Assembly (NCBI GenBank): GCA_945861435.1
Contig: CAMAUX010000013.1
Coordinates: forward strand, 48,143 to 112,142
Length of the DNA stretch: 64,000 bases
Direction: 5' to 3'
Source of the DNA: Chthoniobacter flavus
GTDB taxonomy: Bacteria > Verrucomicrobiota > Verrucomicrobiia > Chthoniobacterales > Chthoniobacteraceae
This document shows, piece by piece, positions 41,033-49,552 of this stretch. Numbering within the stretch: the first letter of the stretch is position 1; each line of letters opens with the position of its first letter. Both the position numbers and the translations under genes were made by a program. The notes beneath the pieces were generated by a model. The model was not told the origin of the DNA and did no database searches. It saw only the letters and a program-made list of their open reading frames with translations.

Positions 41033-41515
41033 CTAAACGGGCCCGGTCTTTGAACCAGCCCCCGAATCCGGGGCTGGAAGGCTCTGCTTACCCGCTCCAA
41101 ACAACATCGAAAAAACCCGCTTCGGAATGCTGCGGCCACTCTCCTCGTCCACCAACTCCGCATGCGCTTCGCCCTTGGCTATCTCCCATGCGGGAGCAAA
41201 ACCGGGCGCGCTCAGAATCATGCGCTTCTCCGCACGCGCGTAAATTTCCAGATCGCGCACCAGACGCCCGTTCCCACTCTCACTCGCCTGCGCGTTCTTC
41301 ACACGCAGGTTCTCGTTCTGCTTACGCAGCTCCTCGAGCTCCTTGCGCAGCGCAAGCGCCATGTCCGAGTCAATCTCCGAACGATCCGCGAGATGGCGTC
41401 GGAATCTCGCCAATTCCCAGCGCACCCGCAGATAACTCACCCCCGCAAACGCTGCGAACAAAAGCCCCAAGCCGAGCCCGAGAATGAAAGGATGGAGCAG
41501 GATTTGCGGGCTCAT
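41033..41515 (-). CDS. Small membrane-anchored coiled-coil protein, unknown
   Basis: 160 residues. One N-terminal membrane segment (FILGLGLGLLFAAFAGVSYL) is followed by a charged helical region, DMALALRKELEELRKQNENLRVKNAQ, that should form a coiled coil, then a less ordered tail ending in SGAGSKTGPV. No family recognised. It begins 16 bp after panD on the same strand, so it is the last gene of GT2-panD-this gene. Confidence 0.65.
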   Translation of the reverse strand: MSPQILLHPFILGLGLGLLFAAFAGVSYLRVRWELARFRRHLADRSEIDSDMALALRKELEELRKQNENLRVKNAQASESGNGRLVRDLEIYARAEKRMILSAPGFAPAWEIAKGEAHAELVDEESGRSIPKRVFSMLFGAGKQSLPAPDSGAGSKTGPV

Positions 41516-41531
41516 GCGTTCACCCCCGGGA

Positions 41532-41915
41532 TCAAAGCGCCTCCAATGCCCGCTCCACGGAAGCCGGCCTCACAACCTCGTTCTTCTCGTTGAGCACGAT
41601 CACCCGAGGCTCATGACCCACCGCCTCCTCTGGAGTGAACCACCCGAAGTTCATAATCGTGATCCGATCCCCCACCTTCCCCAGATGGGCTGTGGCACCA
41701 TTGAGTTGGATCTGCCCCGCCCCCGCCTCCCCGTAAATCACATACGTCTCGAAGCGCTCCCCGTTGCCCATATTACCCACCAAAATGCGCTCGTAAGGAA
41801 GCAAGCCCACGCGCTCCGCGAGGTCCGAGGAAATGGTGAGGCTGCCCTCGTAATCAAGGCTCGCACCCGTCACGGCTGCCCTGTGGATCTTGGATTTGAG
41901 AAGGGTAAGTTGCAT
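41532..41915 (-). CDS. panD: Aspartate 1-decarboxylase proenzyme
   Basis: 127 residues from MQLTLLKSKIHRAAVTGASL. The self-cleavage site Gly24-Ser25 is present in LDYEGSLTIS, so the enzyme can form its pyruvoyl group; Lys9 is also kept. The longer frame reaching to 42110 lies in the GT2 gene and is rejected. It makes beta-alanine for pantothenate and CoA. The GT2 stop is 37 bp upstream. Confidence 0.96.
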   Translation of the reverse strand: MQLTLLKSKIHRAAVTGASLDYEGSLTISSDLAERVGLLPYERILVGNMGNGERFETYVIYGEAGAGQIQLNGATAHLGKVGDRITIMNFGWFTPEEAVGHEPRVIVLNEKNEVVRPASVERALEAL

Positions 41916-41952
41916 CGGCCAAAACGCCAACATGCCGTCTGCGAACAAAAAA

Positions 41953-43191
41953 TCAAGATTCCGCACCTTCCTCCCGAATCGTGTGCGCATAAGTGCGCCC
42001 CTTCCAAAGCAAGCGCGCTGAAAGGCTCCAGCGCCAGCTGTTGAGCGCGATCGCAAACGCAAGCAGACACCCAAGAGGATGCGCCGCCACACCCACCGCT
42101 GAACTCCCAAACCGAATCCCCACCACCGCGCGGATCAGATACACCACACCCACCTCCGCCCAAGCCCATCCACGCACGTCCGCTGGCCCAAGAAGCGCCA
42201 GAAACGGCAGCACGTACAACCCGAACTGCACCACCCCCGCCAACAAAAACACCGACACCCTCCCCTCAAATGCAGGCCGCGCATTCTTCGAGAACCCCTC
42301 CCAAACTTCGCGGAAAGACCGATACATCCTGCACTCGCACAACCCCACCGCCTCACAGTTTCTCAGCCGCCAGCCCTCCCCCATGCGCATCGCCACTGCA
42401 CGTCCCAGCGCAAGGTCCTCCACCAGATGCTCCCGCACACTCCCGTGTCCCCCCAACTCCTCGTACGACCGCCGCCGGAAAAAAAGACACTGCCCATTCG
42501 CTGCACCCATCATCCGCAGGAAGCCCCTCGGCATCCAACCCGCCATGCCCGTGCGCTCCAGAACCAGCATCGCCAGATGGGGATACCAAACCATCCCCGC
42601 AAACGGCAGCATCGGCAGCACCAACCGCTCCGCCCACGAGCCCTCCACCAACCGAGGCCATGCGGAAACCAGATCAGCCCTCTCGAGTTGCGCGTACTCC
42701 ACCAGCGCCCCCACCATCCCAGGCGCATGCACCGTGTCCGCATCTGTGAAAAACAGAAAATCCCCATTGGCCTCTTCAGCGAGTTGGTGGCACGCCCAGT
42801 TCTTCCCAGCCCACCCCGCTGGCAATGGTCTGCCCTTCAACAACCGCAAGCGACCCTCGCTTTCCAAACCGGCCCCACACGCAAGCGCCAACTCAGTCGT
42901 CCTATCCTCGGACTGGTCATCTAAAACCACCAACTCCCACTCCGGATAATCCTGCGCCAGCAGCGAGCGCACGCACGCCTCGATATTGCGCTCCTCATTA
43001 CGTGCCGGGACGAGGATGGAAACCCGTGGCGTTGCAGCCCCTCCCTTCGCACCCCGCCGCCCATCGCCTCGCGCCCGCAGAGTACGCGAACCCAAGCGCT
43101 CGAAACTCGCCATGTTCAGAGCCACCGAGGCAAGCGAGCACATAAGCCCCAGAAAAATCAGGCAGTGAACGGCATCAAAAAAATCCGGCAT
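41953..43191 (-). CDS. Family 2 glycosyltransferase, membrane-bound (CrtQ/HpnB-like)
   Basis: 412 residues from the ATG of MPDFFDAVHCLIFLG, which has AGAGGTGG just upstream; a GTG two codons earlier is possible. An N-terminal membrane helix is followed by a GT-A domain: VSILVPARNEERNIEACVRSLL, VVLDDQSEDRT, the DxD motif in FFTDADTVH, and EDLALGRAV. C-terminal hydrophobic segments (VSVFLLAGVVQFGLYVLPFLALL and later) anchor it. Relatives act on carotenoid or hopanoid-type lipids, but this assignment is by resemblance. Divergent from thiH with 67 bp between starts. Confidence 0.85.
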   Translation of the reverse strand: MPDFFDAVHCLIFLGLMCSLASVALNMASFERLGSRTLRARGDGRRGAKGGAATPRVSILVPARNEERNIEACVRSLLAQDYPEWELVVLDDQSEDRTTELALACGAGLESEGRLRLLKGRPLPAGWAGKNWACHQLAEEANGDFLFFTDADTVHAPGMVGALVEYAQLERADLVSAWPRLVEGSWAERLVLPMLPFAGMVWYPHLAMLVLERTGMAGWMPRGFLRMMGAANGQCLFFRRRSYEELGGHGSVREHLVEDLALGRAVAMRMGEGWRLRNCEAVGLCECRMYRSFREVWEGFSKNARPAFEGRVSVFLLAGVVQFGLYVLPFLALLGPADVRGWAWAEVGVVYLIRAVVGIRFGSSAVGVAAHPLGCLLAFAIALNSWRWSLSARLLWKGRTYAHTIREEGAES

Positions 43192-43258
43192 GGCCACCTC
43201 TCACACTGCTGGATTGAATCCCCCCGCGCCACTCCTATATTGCCGCCGACCGCCACCC

Positions 43259-44368
43259 ATGACCTCCTTCCTCCGAGACCGCAACACGCCAAGGCTGCAG
43301 CGCTTCGCCGCCCTGCTCGAACCGGTCGACGACGCCCAACTCGAATCGCTCGCCACCGAGAGCGCCCGTATCACCCGACGCCACTTCGGCAACGCGATCC
43401 GTCTCTTCGCCCCGCTCTACCTCTCCAACGAGTGCATCAACAACTGCGCCTATTGCGGCTTCTCCCGCGACAACCCCATTCTTCGCGTCACCCTTGAAGT
43501 CGACGCCGTCCGCAGGGAAGCCCGCCACCTCGTCAAAGAAGGTTTCCGCAACCTCCTCCTCGTCGCTGGCGAACACCCCAAGTTCGTGTCCAACGGTTAC
43601 CTTGAATCCTGCGTGCGTGCGCTCGTGCCTGAGATTCCCAGCGTGTCTCTTGAAGTGGCCCCCATGGAGGTCGAGGATTACGCGCGCCTTTCAAGCGCGG
43701 GCGCCGAGGGCCTCGTCGTTTATCAGGAAACCTACGACGAAGACGCCTACGCCCGCTTCCACACCGCAGGCCCGAAGAAGGACTTCGCCTGGCGCCTCGC
43801 ATGCCCCGAACGCGCCTACGCAGGAGGCTTCCGACGCATCGGCATCGGCGCCCTCTTCGGCCTCGCAGACTGGCGCTCCGAGGCAACCGCACTCGGAGCC
43901 CACCTCAATCACCTCCTGCGCACATGCTGGCGCTCACAGTTCACTGTCAGCCTGCCGCGGCTGCGCCCCTGCGCCGGCAGCTTCGCGCCGGACCACGCAC
44001 TGCCAGACCGCGAGTTCGTTCAACTCATCTGCGCCCTGCGCCTCTGCTTCCCAGAGGTCGGCATCGTCCTTAGCACCCGCGAACCCGCCCCCCTGCGCGA
44101 TGCGCTTCTGCCGCTGGGAATCACCATGATGAGCGCGGGTTCCCACACCGAACCCGGCGGCTACACGGGCGAGGGCACCGCACAACTCCACCTCACCGTG
44201 CGAGGCAAACCCGTCGCCCCAGCCCCTGACACCCTCCAAAAGAACGCCCGGGCCACGGAACAATTTTCCATCGCAGACGATCGTTCCCCCTCCGAGGTCG
44301 CCCAACTGCTGCGCAGCCGCGGCTTTGACCCCGTGTGGAAAGACTGGGACCGCGCCATCCTCGCCTGA
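43259..44368 (+). CDS. thiH: 2-iminoacetate synthase ThiH (radical SAM)
   Basis: 369 residues from MTSFLRDRNTPRLQRFAALL. The radical SAM cluster CxxxCxxC is present as CINNCAYCGFSRDNP. LLLVAGEHPKFVSNGYLE and SAGAEGLVVYQETYDEDAY are ThiH-type, and the C-terminal part has MMSAGSHTEPGGY. It cleaves tyrosine to dehydroglycine for the thiamine thiazole ring. It shares one base with thiS (TGATG), so they are coupled. No TPP riboswitch fits in the 67-bp divergent gap upstream. Confidence 0.95.
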   Translation: MTSFLRDRNTPRLQRFAALLEPVDDAQLESLATESARITRRHFGNAIRLFAPLYLSNECINNCAYCGFSRDNPILRVTLEVDAVRREARHLVKEGFRNLLLVAGEHPKFVSNGYLESCVRALVPEIPSVSLEVAPMEVEDYARLSSAGAEGLVVYQETYDEDAYARFHTAGPKKDFAWRLACPERAYAGGFRRIGIGALFGLADWRSEATALGAHLNHLLRTCWRSQFTVSLPRLRPCAGSFAPDHALPDREFVQLICALRLCFPEVGIVLSTREPAPLRDALLPLGITMMSAGSHTEPGGYTGEGTAQLHLTVRGKPVAPAPDTLQKNARATEQFSIADDRSPSEVAQLLRSRGFDPVWKDWDRAILA

Positions 44369-44568
44369 TGAGACTCTGGCTCAACGGCGAAGCCCGGGAT
44401 TACACGGACGCCTCGGACGTCGCAGCCCTCGTCGCCCAACTCCCCCTCCCGGCCCCGACCCTTCTCATCGAACACAACGGCACCGCTCTCCGGCGCGACG
44501 AATGGAGTACCAGCACACTCCGCGACGGCGACCAGATTGAGGTCATCAGCATCGTCGCCGGCGGATAA
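44368..44568 (+). CDS. thiS: Sulfur carrier protein ThiS
   Basis: 66 residues: MRLWLNGEARDYTDASDV to EVISIVAGG. The C-terminal Gly-Gly, which is adenylated and turned into a thiocarboxylate, is present. LIEHNGTALRRDEWSTSTLRDGDQIEVI is the ubiquitin-like core. Its ATG overlaps the TGA of thiH. Confidence 0.95.
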   Translation: MRLWLNGEARDYTDASDVAALVAQLPLPAPTLLIEHNGTALRRDEWSTSTLRDGDQIEVISIVAGG

Positions 44569-44958
44569 GGCGCCAGAGCGCCCTTCCTTCACGTCAGAAC
44601 GCGCTTCATTCACAACGGGCCACCCTGCCCACCCTTAGCTCCCCCCCCTTGCGCAATTCACGGAGCACATCCTCATACACACCCCGCCAGACCGCAGGCC
44701 CAGCCTCCGGCGATGATGGGGTGAGATGAGTAAAAGGCACACGCTCCCAAAAAGCTCCCCAGCTGAGCGCATGTGCCTTCCCAATCGCCCCTGCGGGCGT
44801 TCGGAGAGTCTCGTCGGTGCCATGCTCAAGGTGCTTGGTGGCGTGAATCTGCCGAGGGGTGCGGCTGATTTCACTCCCCGCTCAAGCAAGGGCAGAGCGA
44901 GCACCACCGACGGGACCCTCCGGCCGCCAACCGGAACGACCCCCGACTCCCACTGATC
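44569..44958. other. 390-bp intergenic region with an inverted-repeat element
   Basis: Between thiS and a minus-strand small gene. Several short frames are open, one of 90 codons on the minus strand, but it covers the inverted repeat at 44802-44922 and has no coding signs I trust. The rest shows no promoter or terminator that I recognise. Confidence 0.5.
44802..44922. repeat. 121-bp element with imperfect terminal inverted repeats
   Basis: The left arm, 44802-44819, starts CGGAGAGTCTCGTCGGTG. The right arm, 44905-44922, reads CGGAGGGTCCCGTCGGTG on the opposite strand. They match at 16 of 18 positions. The centre has no transposase. The shape is that of a small non-autonomous or REP-like element; without other genome copies this remains an inference. 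Confidence 0.5.
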
Positions 44959-45216
44959 TCAAGCCCCGCGCAGCTCCCGAACCGCCTGCGCGAGCCGATC
45001 GAAAAACGCGGGCTCACTCATACACTCCGTTGCCTGCACCAACTCGGCTGCCTCCCCAGCCTCCTTCATCCGTGCCGCCATCTCCAGCAACTGGCGCCTG
45101 CGCTCGGAGGGCGAAACCCAACGCAAATCCTCAAACCACGCCCACAAGTCGTCATCCTCGCGAAGCACTCCCGCCACCCGTTGCAACACCCCTCCTAGGA
45201 CATCTTCCTCACTCAT
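44959..45216 (-). CDS. Small hypothetical protein
   Basis: 85 residues from MSEEDVLGGVLQRVAGVLRE; a TTG six codons upstream is possible. The protein is acidic and mostly helical, without membrane segments: DDDLWAWFEDLRWVSPSERRRQLLEMAARMKEAGEAAEL in pieces. No family recognised. It starts 50 bp after the OmpA-domain gene on the same strand and may be in its operon. Confidence 0.55.
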   Translation of the reverse strand: MSEEDVLGGVLQRVAGVLREDDDLWAWFEDLRWVSPSERRRQLLEMAARMKEAGEAAELVQATECMSEPAFFDRLAQAVRELRGA

Positions 45217-45266
45217 CAGCGCGTATCTGTTCAACCGCTTCCGCTCGGAACTCCAATACCCCGGCT

Positions 45267-46244
45267 CTATCCCTTGCGCCTAGGACGGATCACAATTTCC
45301 ACACGCCGGTTGGGCTGTTGCGCGACCACATCCTTATCCGCCTCTACCAGCGCCTCGCTGCTTCCCTTGCCCAGAGTCTGGATGCGCCGCGCGTCCACAC
45401 CAAGCACCTGAACCAGCCAGCGCTTGACCTCCGCCGCTCGCCTCTCACTTAAACGCTGGTTGTAATCGTCACTCCCAGTCCAGTCCGTGTGTCCGCTGAT
45501 GATAAAATCCGCATCCGGATACAACGCCACAAGCTTCCCCAGCTTCTTGAGATCCAAGACCGCCTGTGGCCTTAACTGCGCCTGATCATGCTCAAAGAGC
45601 GCCCCGCCCGGCATCGCGATCGGCTGATCCGCCCCCAGCGGCGCACCCTGCATCGCCAGCGCATCATCGATCGATTTGCGCCCGGGAATCCCTTCCAAAC
45701 GCCCACTCCCGCCTCCGCCGGGTTGCCCATCGGGCAAAGTGATCACCGGTTGGTTGGGCGCCTTCACACTATTCTCCAAAAGCGCCGCCGTCAGCGTACC
45801 CAACCCCTTCTCCCCACCCCCACCCGACTGCGCAGCCTTCCGAGCCAGACTCTCCAACTGCTCCGGCGTCGTCTGCGGACGGTCGCTCAGCAACGGCGAA
45901 CTGATCTCGCTCGCCAGTGGCTTCACCTCCATCTCTCTCACCTTCAATTCGGGCTTCTCATCCGGCACCACGATTTGTGTGTTCGAAGGCGAGGACGTAA
46001 ACGTCACCTTCTCCTCCTTCGGCGCCTCCAACAGCTTCGGATCGATCGTCACCTTGTTCACCACGAAACGCGGCGGCGGCACAGCCTCCTCCCCGGATGG
46101 CACGAAAAGTTCCACCTCCTGAAACTGGAAAAACACGAACAGGAGAAAATGAAGAAGCAGCGACACCAGCAGGCCGCGCCAAATCCACTTGCGCGTCCCC
46201 ACCGACTCCGCCACCGCCGCGTGATAAGTGTGCGTTGAGTCCAT
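45267..46244 (-). CDS. Inner-membrane-anchored protein with OmpA C-terminal domain
   Basis: 325 residues from MDSTHTYHAAVAESVG; the frame continues upstream to 46406 without coding signs. One membrane helix after about 25 residues (GLLVSLLLHFLLFVFFQF) and a long Pro/Lys/Glu-rich region follow. The last 110 residues form an OmpA peptidoglycan-binding domain: FIISGHTDWTGSDDYNQRLS, RRAAEVKRWLV, GKGSSEAL and QQPNRRVEIVI. The topology, anchor-linker-OmpA, resembles MotB/TolR-like or TonB-like cell-wall-linking proteins rather than an outer-membrane barrel. Divergent from glyS with 91 bp between starts. Confidence 0.85.
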   Translation of the reverse strand: MDSTHTYHAAVAESVGTRKWIWRGLLVSLLLHFLLFVFFQFQEVELFVPSGEEAVPPPRFVVNKVTIDPKLLEAPKEEKVTFTSSPSNTQIVVPDEKPELKVREMEVKPLASEISSPLLSDRPQTTPEQLESLARKAAQSGGGGEKGLGTLTAALLENSVKAPNQPVITLPDGQPGGGGSGRLEGIPGRKSIDDALAMQGAPLGADQPIAMPGGALFEHDQAQLRPQAVLDLKKLGKLVALYPDADFIISGHTDWTGSDDYNQRLSERRAAEVKRWLVQVLGVDARRIQTLGKGSSEALVEADKDVVAQQPNRRVEIVIRPRRKG

Positions 46245-46335
46245 CACTTCCCACCCTACACGGTTTCCCCCCGGGACAACAGCAGTTTTGGACTTGAGAC
46301 TTCCCCCCTGCCCAAGCACGTTTGCCCCCCTTTTT

Positions 46336-47961
46336 ATGACCCAGGCCCTGTCCAGCACCGCCCGCATGGAGAAAATCGTCAGCCTCTGCAAACGCCGAGG
46401 CTTCATCTTCCAATCCAGCGAGATCTACGGCGGCCTCAACGGCTTCTGGGACTACGGTCCACTCGGCGCTGAACTCAAACGCAACGTCAAGGAACTCTGG
46501 TGGCTCTCCATGACCCGCTTCCGCGAGGATGTCGTCGGCCTCGAAGCCTCCATCATCATGCATCCCCAGATCTGGAAGGCGTCCGGCCATGTCGACACCT
46601 TCGCCGATCCCATGGTCGACTGCCTGCTCACCAAAAAACGCTTCCGCGCCGACCAGATCGAACCCCAGTCCGGTGTCGTCTACCATTACGATGGCGCCCA
46701 GAGCGCCGACGGCCAGAAGGTCGCCGAGCCCTACTCCGTTCTCCTCGCCCAAGGCAAGCCCCCGGAAAGCGCCCGCAAGGTCGCCAAACAGTACTACTCC
46801 CAGCGCGGCCTCCAAGAACCCGAACTCCTCGGTGAGCGCACCGAAAAGGTCGAAAACTCCACCCGCTTCAACCCGGAGAACGGTTCCCTCTGCACTCCAC
46901 CGCAGATGTTCAACCTCATGTTCAAGACCTTCGTCGGCGCCGCCGAAAGCTCTGAGAACGTCGCCTACCTCCGACCCGAAACCGCACAGGCCATCTTCGC
47001 CCAGTTCAAGAACGTCATCGACACCTCCCGACAGAAGGTCCCCTTCGGCATCTGCCAGATCGGAAAAGCCTTCCGCAACGAAATCAACCCCCGCAACTTC
47101 ACCTTCCGCTCGCGCGAATTCGAGCAGATGGAACTCGAGTTCTTCATCAAACCCGACGAGGTCGTCGAAAAACAGGCCGGCAAAGTCGCCACCTTCACCG
47201 ATTCCACCCCGCTCGACACCCCGCAGCCCGACTGGGGCTGGGAGGTCTGGCACCGCTACTGGGTCGAACAACGCATGCGCTGGTACGAATCCATCGGCCT
47301 CCCTCGCGAATCCCTCGAACTCTACTGGCAGGACCGCAAGGAACTCGCCCACTACGCGCGCGCCTGCGTCGACATCCTCTACAAATTCCCCTTCGGCACC
47401 CAGGAACTCGAAGGCATCGCCGCCCGCGGCGACTTCGACCTCTCCCAACACCAGAAGCACAGCGGCAAATCCATGGAGTACTTCGACCAGGAGGCCGCCG
47501 CCAAGTACGTCCCCCACGTCATCGAACCCTCCGCAGGCGCCGACCGTCTCCTGCTCGCACTCCTGTGCAACGCTTACGACGAGGAGGAAGTCACCGATGA
47601 AAAGGGCAAGTCTGAGACCCGTGTCGTCATGCGCTTCCATCCGCGCGTCGCCCCGATCAAGGTCGGCATCTTCCCGCTGCTCCGGAACAAGCCAGAACTC
47701 GTCAGCAAAGCCCTCGCTGTCCGCGACCTTCTCCAGCCTTTCATGAACGTCTTCTACGACGACGGCGGCGCCATCGGACGCCGTTACCGCCGCCAGGACG
47801 AGGCCGGCACCCCCTTCGGCATCACCATCGACTTCGACACCATCGGAGAAAACGGCCCCGAACTCGAGGGCACCGTCACCCTTCGCCACCGCGATTCGAT
47901 GAAGCAGGAGCGGGTCAAGATCAGCGACCTCCTCGGCCTCCTCCTCCCGCAGGTGCGCTGA
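46336..47961 (+). CDS. glyS: Glycyl-tRNA synthetase, single-chain dimeric type
   Basis: 541 residues from MTQALSSTARMEKIVSLCKRR; the frame is open upstream across the OmpA-gene start. This is the class II, one-polypeptide (alpha2) type, not the alpha2beta2 enzyme of E. coli: YGGLNGFWDYGPLGAELKRN, IGKAFRNEINPRNF (motif 2), GADRLLLALL (motif 3). It charges tRNA-Gly. The C-terminal anticodon-binding domain begins around APIKVGIFPLL. Confidence 0.96.
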   Translation: MTQALSSTARMEKIVSLCKRRGFIFQSSEIYGGLNGFWDYGPLGAELKRNVKELWWLSMTRFREDVVGLEASIIMHPQIWKASGHVDTFADPMVDCLLTKKRFRADQIEPQSGVVYHYDGAQSADGQKVAEPYSVLLAQGKPPESARKVAKQYYSQRGLQEPELLGERTEKVENSTRFNPENGSLCTPPQMFNLMFKTFVGAAESSENVAYLRPETAQAIFAQFKNVIDTSRQKVPFGICQIGKAFRNEINPRNFTFRSREFEQMELEFFIKPDEVVEKQAGKVATFTDSTPLDTPQPDWGWEVWHRYWVEQRMRWYESIGLPRESLELYWQDRKELAHYARACVDILYKFPFGTQELEGIAARGDFDLSQHQKHSGKSMEYFDQEAAAKYVPHVIEPSAGADRLLLALLCNAYDEEEVTDEKGKSETRVVMRFHPRVAPIKVGIFPLLRNKPELVSKALAVRDLLQPFMNVFYDDGGAIGRRYRRQDEAGTPFGITIDFDTIGENGPELEGTVTLRHRDSMKQERVKISDLLGLLLPQVR

Positions 47962-48034
47962 GCAGTAGACCGTTTACTGCGAAAAGCGGTGCGCTCCTTT
48001 GTCTGGAATGCGAGTGCGTTGTCACGCGCCCCGC

Positions 48035-49528
48035 TCAGGGCCGTAGTTCCGCGGCCATTTCCAGCAACGCCCGTACCACCTTCACCGAAGCCTCCGGCTC
48101 CAGATTGTTCGTGCCGGGCCACGTCTCGTAACCGCCCAATTCAAAGTGCCGCGGCGTCGGCATGTACCCGTAGTAACCGTTGGCCAGTTCCACCATGAAG
48201 GAATCCCCAAAAGGGCTGCCCTTCTTGAACTCCAATCCCGTCTCCGCAAACGTCTCGCACGGCGAGGTGCCGATGCACACGCCCCCCACCTTCAGCACCT
48301 GCACGGGGAGCTTCGTCTCAGCACTCGCAGCCGCAAGACGCTGCACGCGCCCCGCGTAAATCGTGGGAAGATCCGCCTTCCCGGCCAGACGCGATTCCCC
48401 GGGGGCCGCCGCCTGCACCGATTGCGCCCATTGCAAAAGCTCCCCATCCACCCTGCGCCACGCCACATCCAGCTCCCGATACCGCGCCCCGAGACGGGCA
48501 TGCGCAAGCCACTGCACACCGCCCAATGCCCCGTGCACCTTGTGCGCCAGATCCTCCGCCACCGCCCGCATCTGCACATACTCAGGCTTCGAGGGCCGCG
48601 GCGACCGGAAGTTGATGTTGTTCACATCCCCGCTGGTCCCGTTGGCCATGAGCGCCACGAACTGCGACGCCCCTTCACCGACCAACCCCTTCAGCGCCTC
48701 ACAATACATCCCGTAATAATCCGCCGAAATGTGCCCCTGCCCCACGCCCCCCACGTAGTGCAGCGAATAGGCTGAAAACACCGAGATCAAACGCCCGCCT
48801 GGTTCGCGCACCGCGAGAAACGAAACCGTCGGATCCACCGGCCCCGCTGGCTCCACCAAGTCCGCACTGCCCGCGCCGGGGTTCATCTTCACCCGATCCG
48901 CCTTGCCGAAGGGATTGGGCGTCGCGGCTCCCTCACGCAGGAACCACCTCCGGTTGAACACATGCTCCGGCGCATCCACCCTGCCGAACCCCACCTCCGC
49001 GGGACGCATCTCATTGAGCGCACGCCGCACCCCATCCGCAATGCGCCGCGCCACGAAGCGCTGGTAACCAGTGAGCTCCATGTCCGAGCGGTACCCCCGC
49101 GGATGATCCCCCAACGCGCTCGCCGCCGAGTGCGTGTGCGTCGCCGAGATCATCACGTGCGAAGCCGGAATGCCCGTCTCCTCCTCCACCCACCGGCGCG
49201 CCTGCTCCGACACACTGCGGTGCAAACCGAGCAAATCGCACACCACCAGCGCCAGCTTCGTCGACCCATCATCCAGCACCAGACAGCGCGCATGCAGCTC
49301 GTCGTGCACATGCGTGGAGGGAAACGGCAGGAACCCCCCAATGATCATCTCCCCAATCTCCGGCGTGATGTTGCTCGTCGACGCACCCGCCCGAAACACC
49401 GTCTTTTCAGGCTTCGCCGCGATCAGACGCCCCCGGGGATCGCCTGCCAGAAAGCACCAACTCAGCACGCACAAAAAAATGCCCCAAAAGACGGAGCTCT
49501 TCGGATAGGACCTCAGTTTCATTGTCAT
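48035..49528 (-). CDS. Neutral/alkaline ceramidase-like secreted protein
   Basis: 497 residues with a hydrophobic N-terminus (VFWGIFLCVLSWCFLAGD). The ceramidase N-terminal domain is shown by FRAGASTSNITPEIGEMIIGG, DELHARCLVLDDG, HVMISATHTHSAASALGDHP (zinc-binding HTHS) and VALMANGTSGDVNNINF. It may hydrolyse ceramide or another amide or ester outside the cytoplasm; many bacterial members have no known substrate. It starts 24 bp after the WD40-cytochrome gene and is probably co-transcribed with it. Confidence 0.88.
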   Translation of the reverse strand: MTMKLRSYPKSSVFWGIFLCVLSWCFLAGDPRGRLIAAKPEKTVFRAGASTSNITPEIGEMIIGGFLPFPSTHVHDELHARCLVLDDGSTKLALVVCDLLGLHRSVSEQARRWVEEETGIPASHVMISATHTHSAASALGDHPRGYRSDMELTGYQRFVARRIADGVRRALNEMRPAEVGFGRVDAPEHVFNRRWFLREGAATPNPFGKADRVKMNPGAGSADLVEPAGPVDPTVSFLAVREPGGRLISVFSAYSLHYVGGVGQGHISADYYGMYCEALKGLVGEGASQFVALMANGTSGDVNNINFRSPRPSKPEYVQMRAVAEDLAHKVHGALGGVQWLAHARLGARYRELDVAWRRVDGELLQWAQSVQAAAPGESRLAGKADLPTIYAGRVQRLAAASAETKLPVQVLKVGGVCIGTSPCETFAETGLEFKKGSPFGDSFMVELANGYYGYMPTPRHFELGGYETWPGTNNLEPEASVKVVRALLEMAAELRP

Positions 49529-49552
49529 AGGTTTTGAGAAAAGGGACGCCCG

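Noticed and set aside
43192..43258. TPP riboswitch upstream of thiH
   Set aside because: Only 67 bp separates the divergent starts, and no THI-box sequence is visible.
44635..44907. 90-codon minus-strand frame in the thiS intergenic region
   Set aside because: It lies over the inverted-repeat element and has no family resemblance; more likely repeat-derived.
45958..47889. 643-codon minus-strand frame across glyS
   Set aside because: Antisense shadow of a well-conserved synthetase.
47962..47980. GCAGTA/TACTGC hairpin after glyS
   Set aside because: Six-base stem with a seven-base loop and no T run on either strand.
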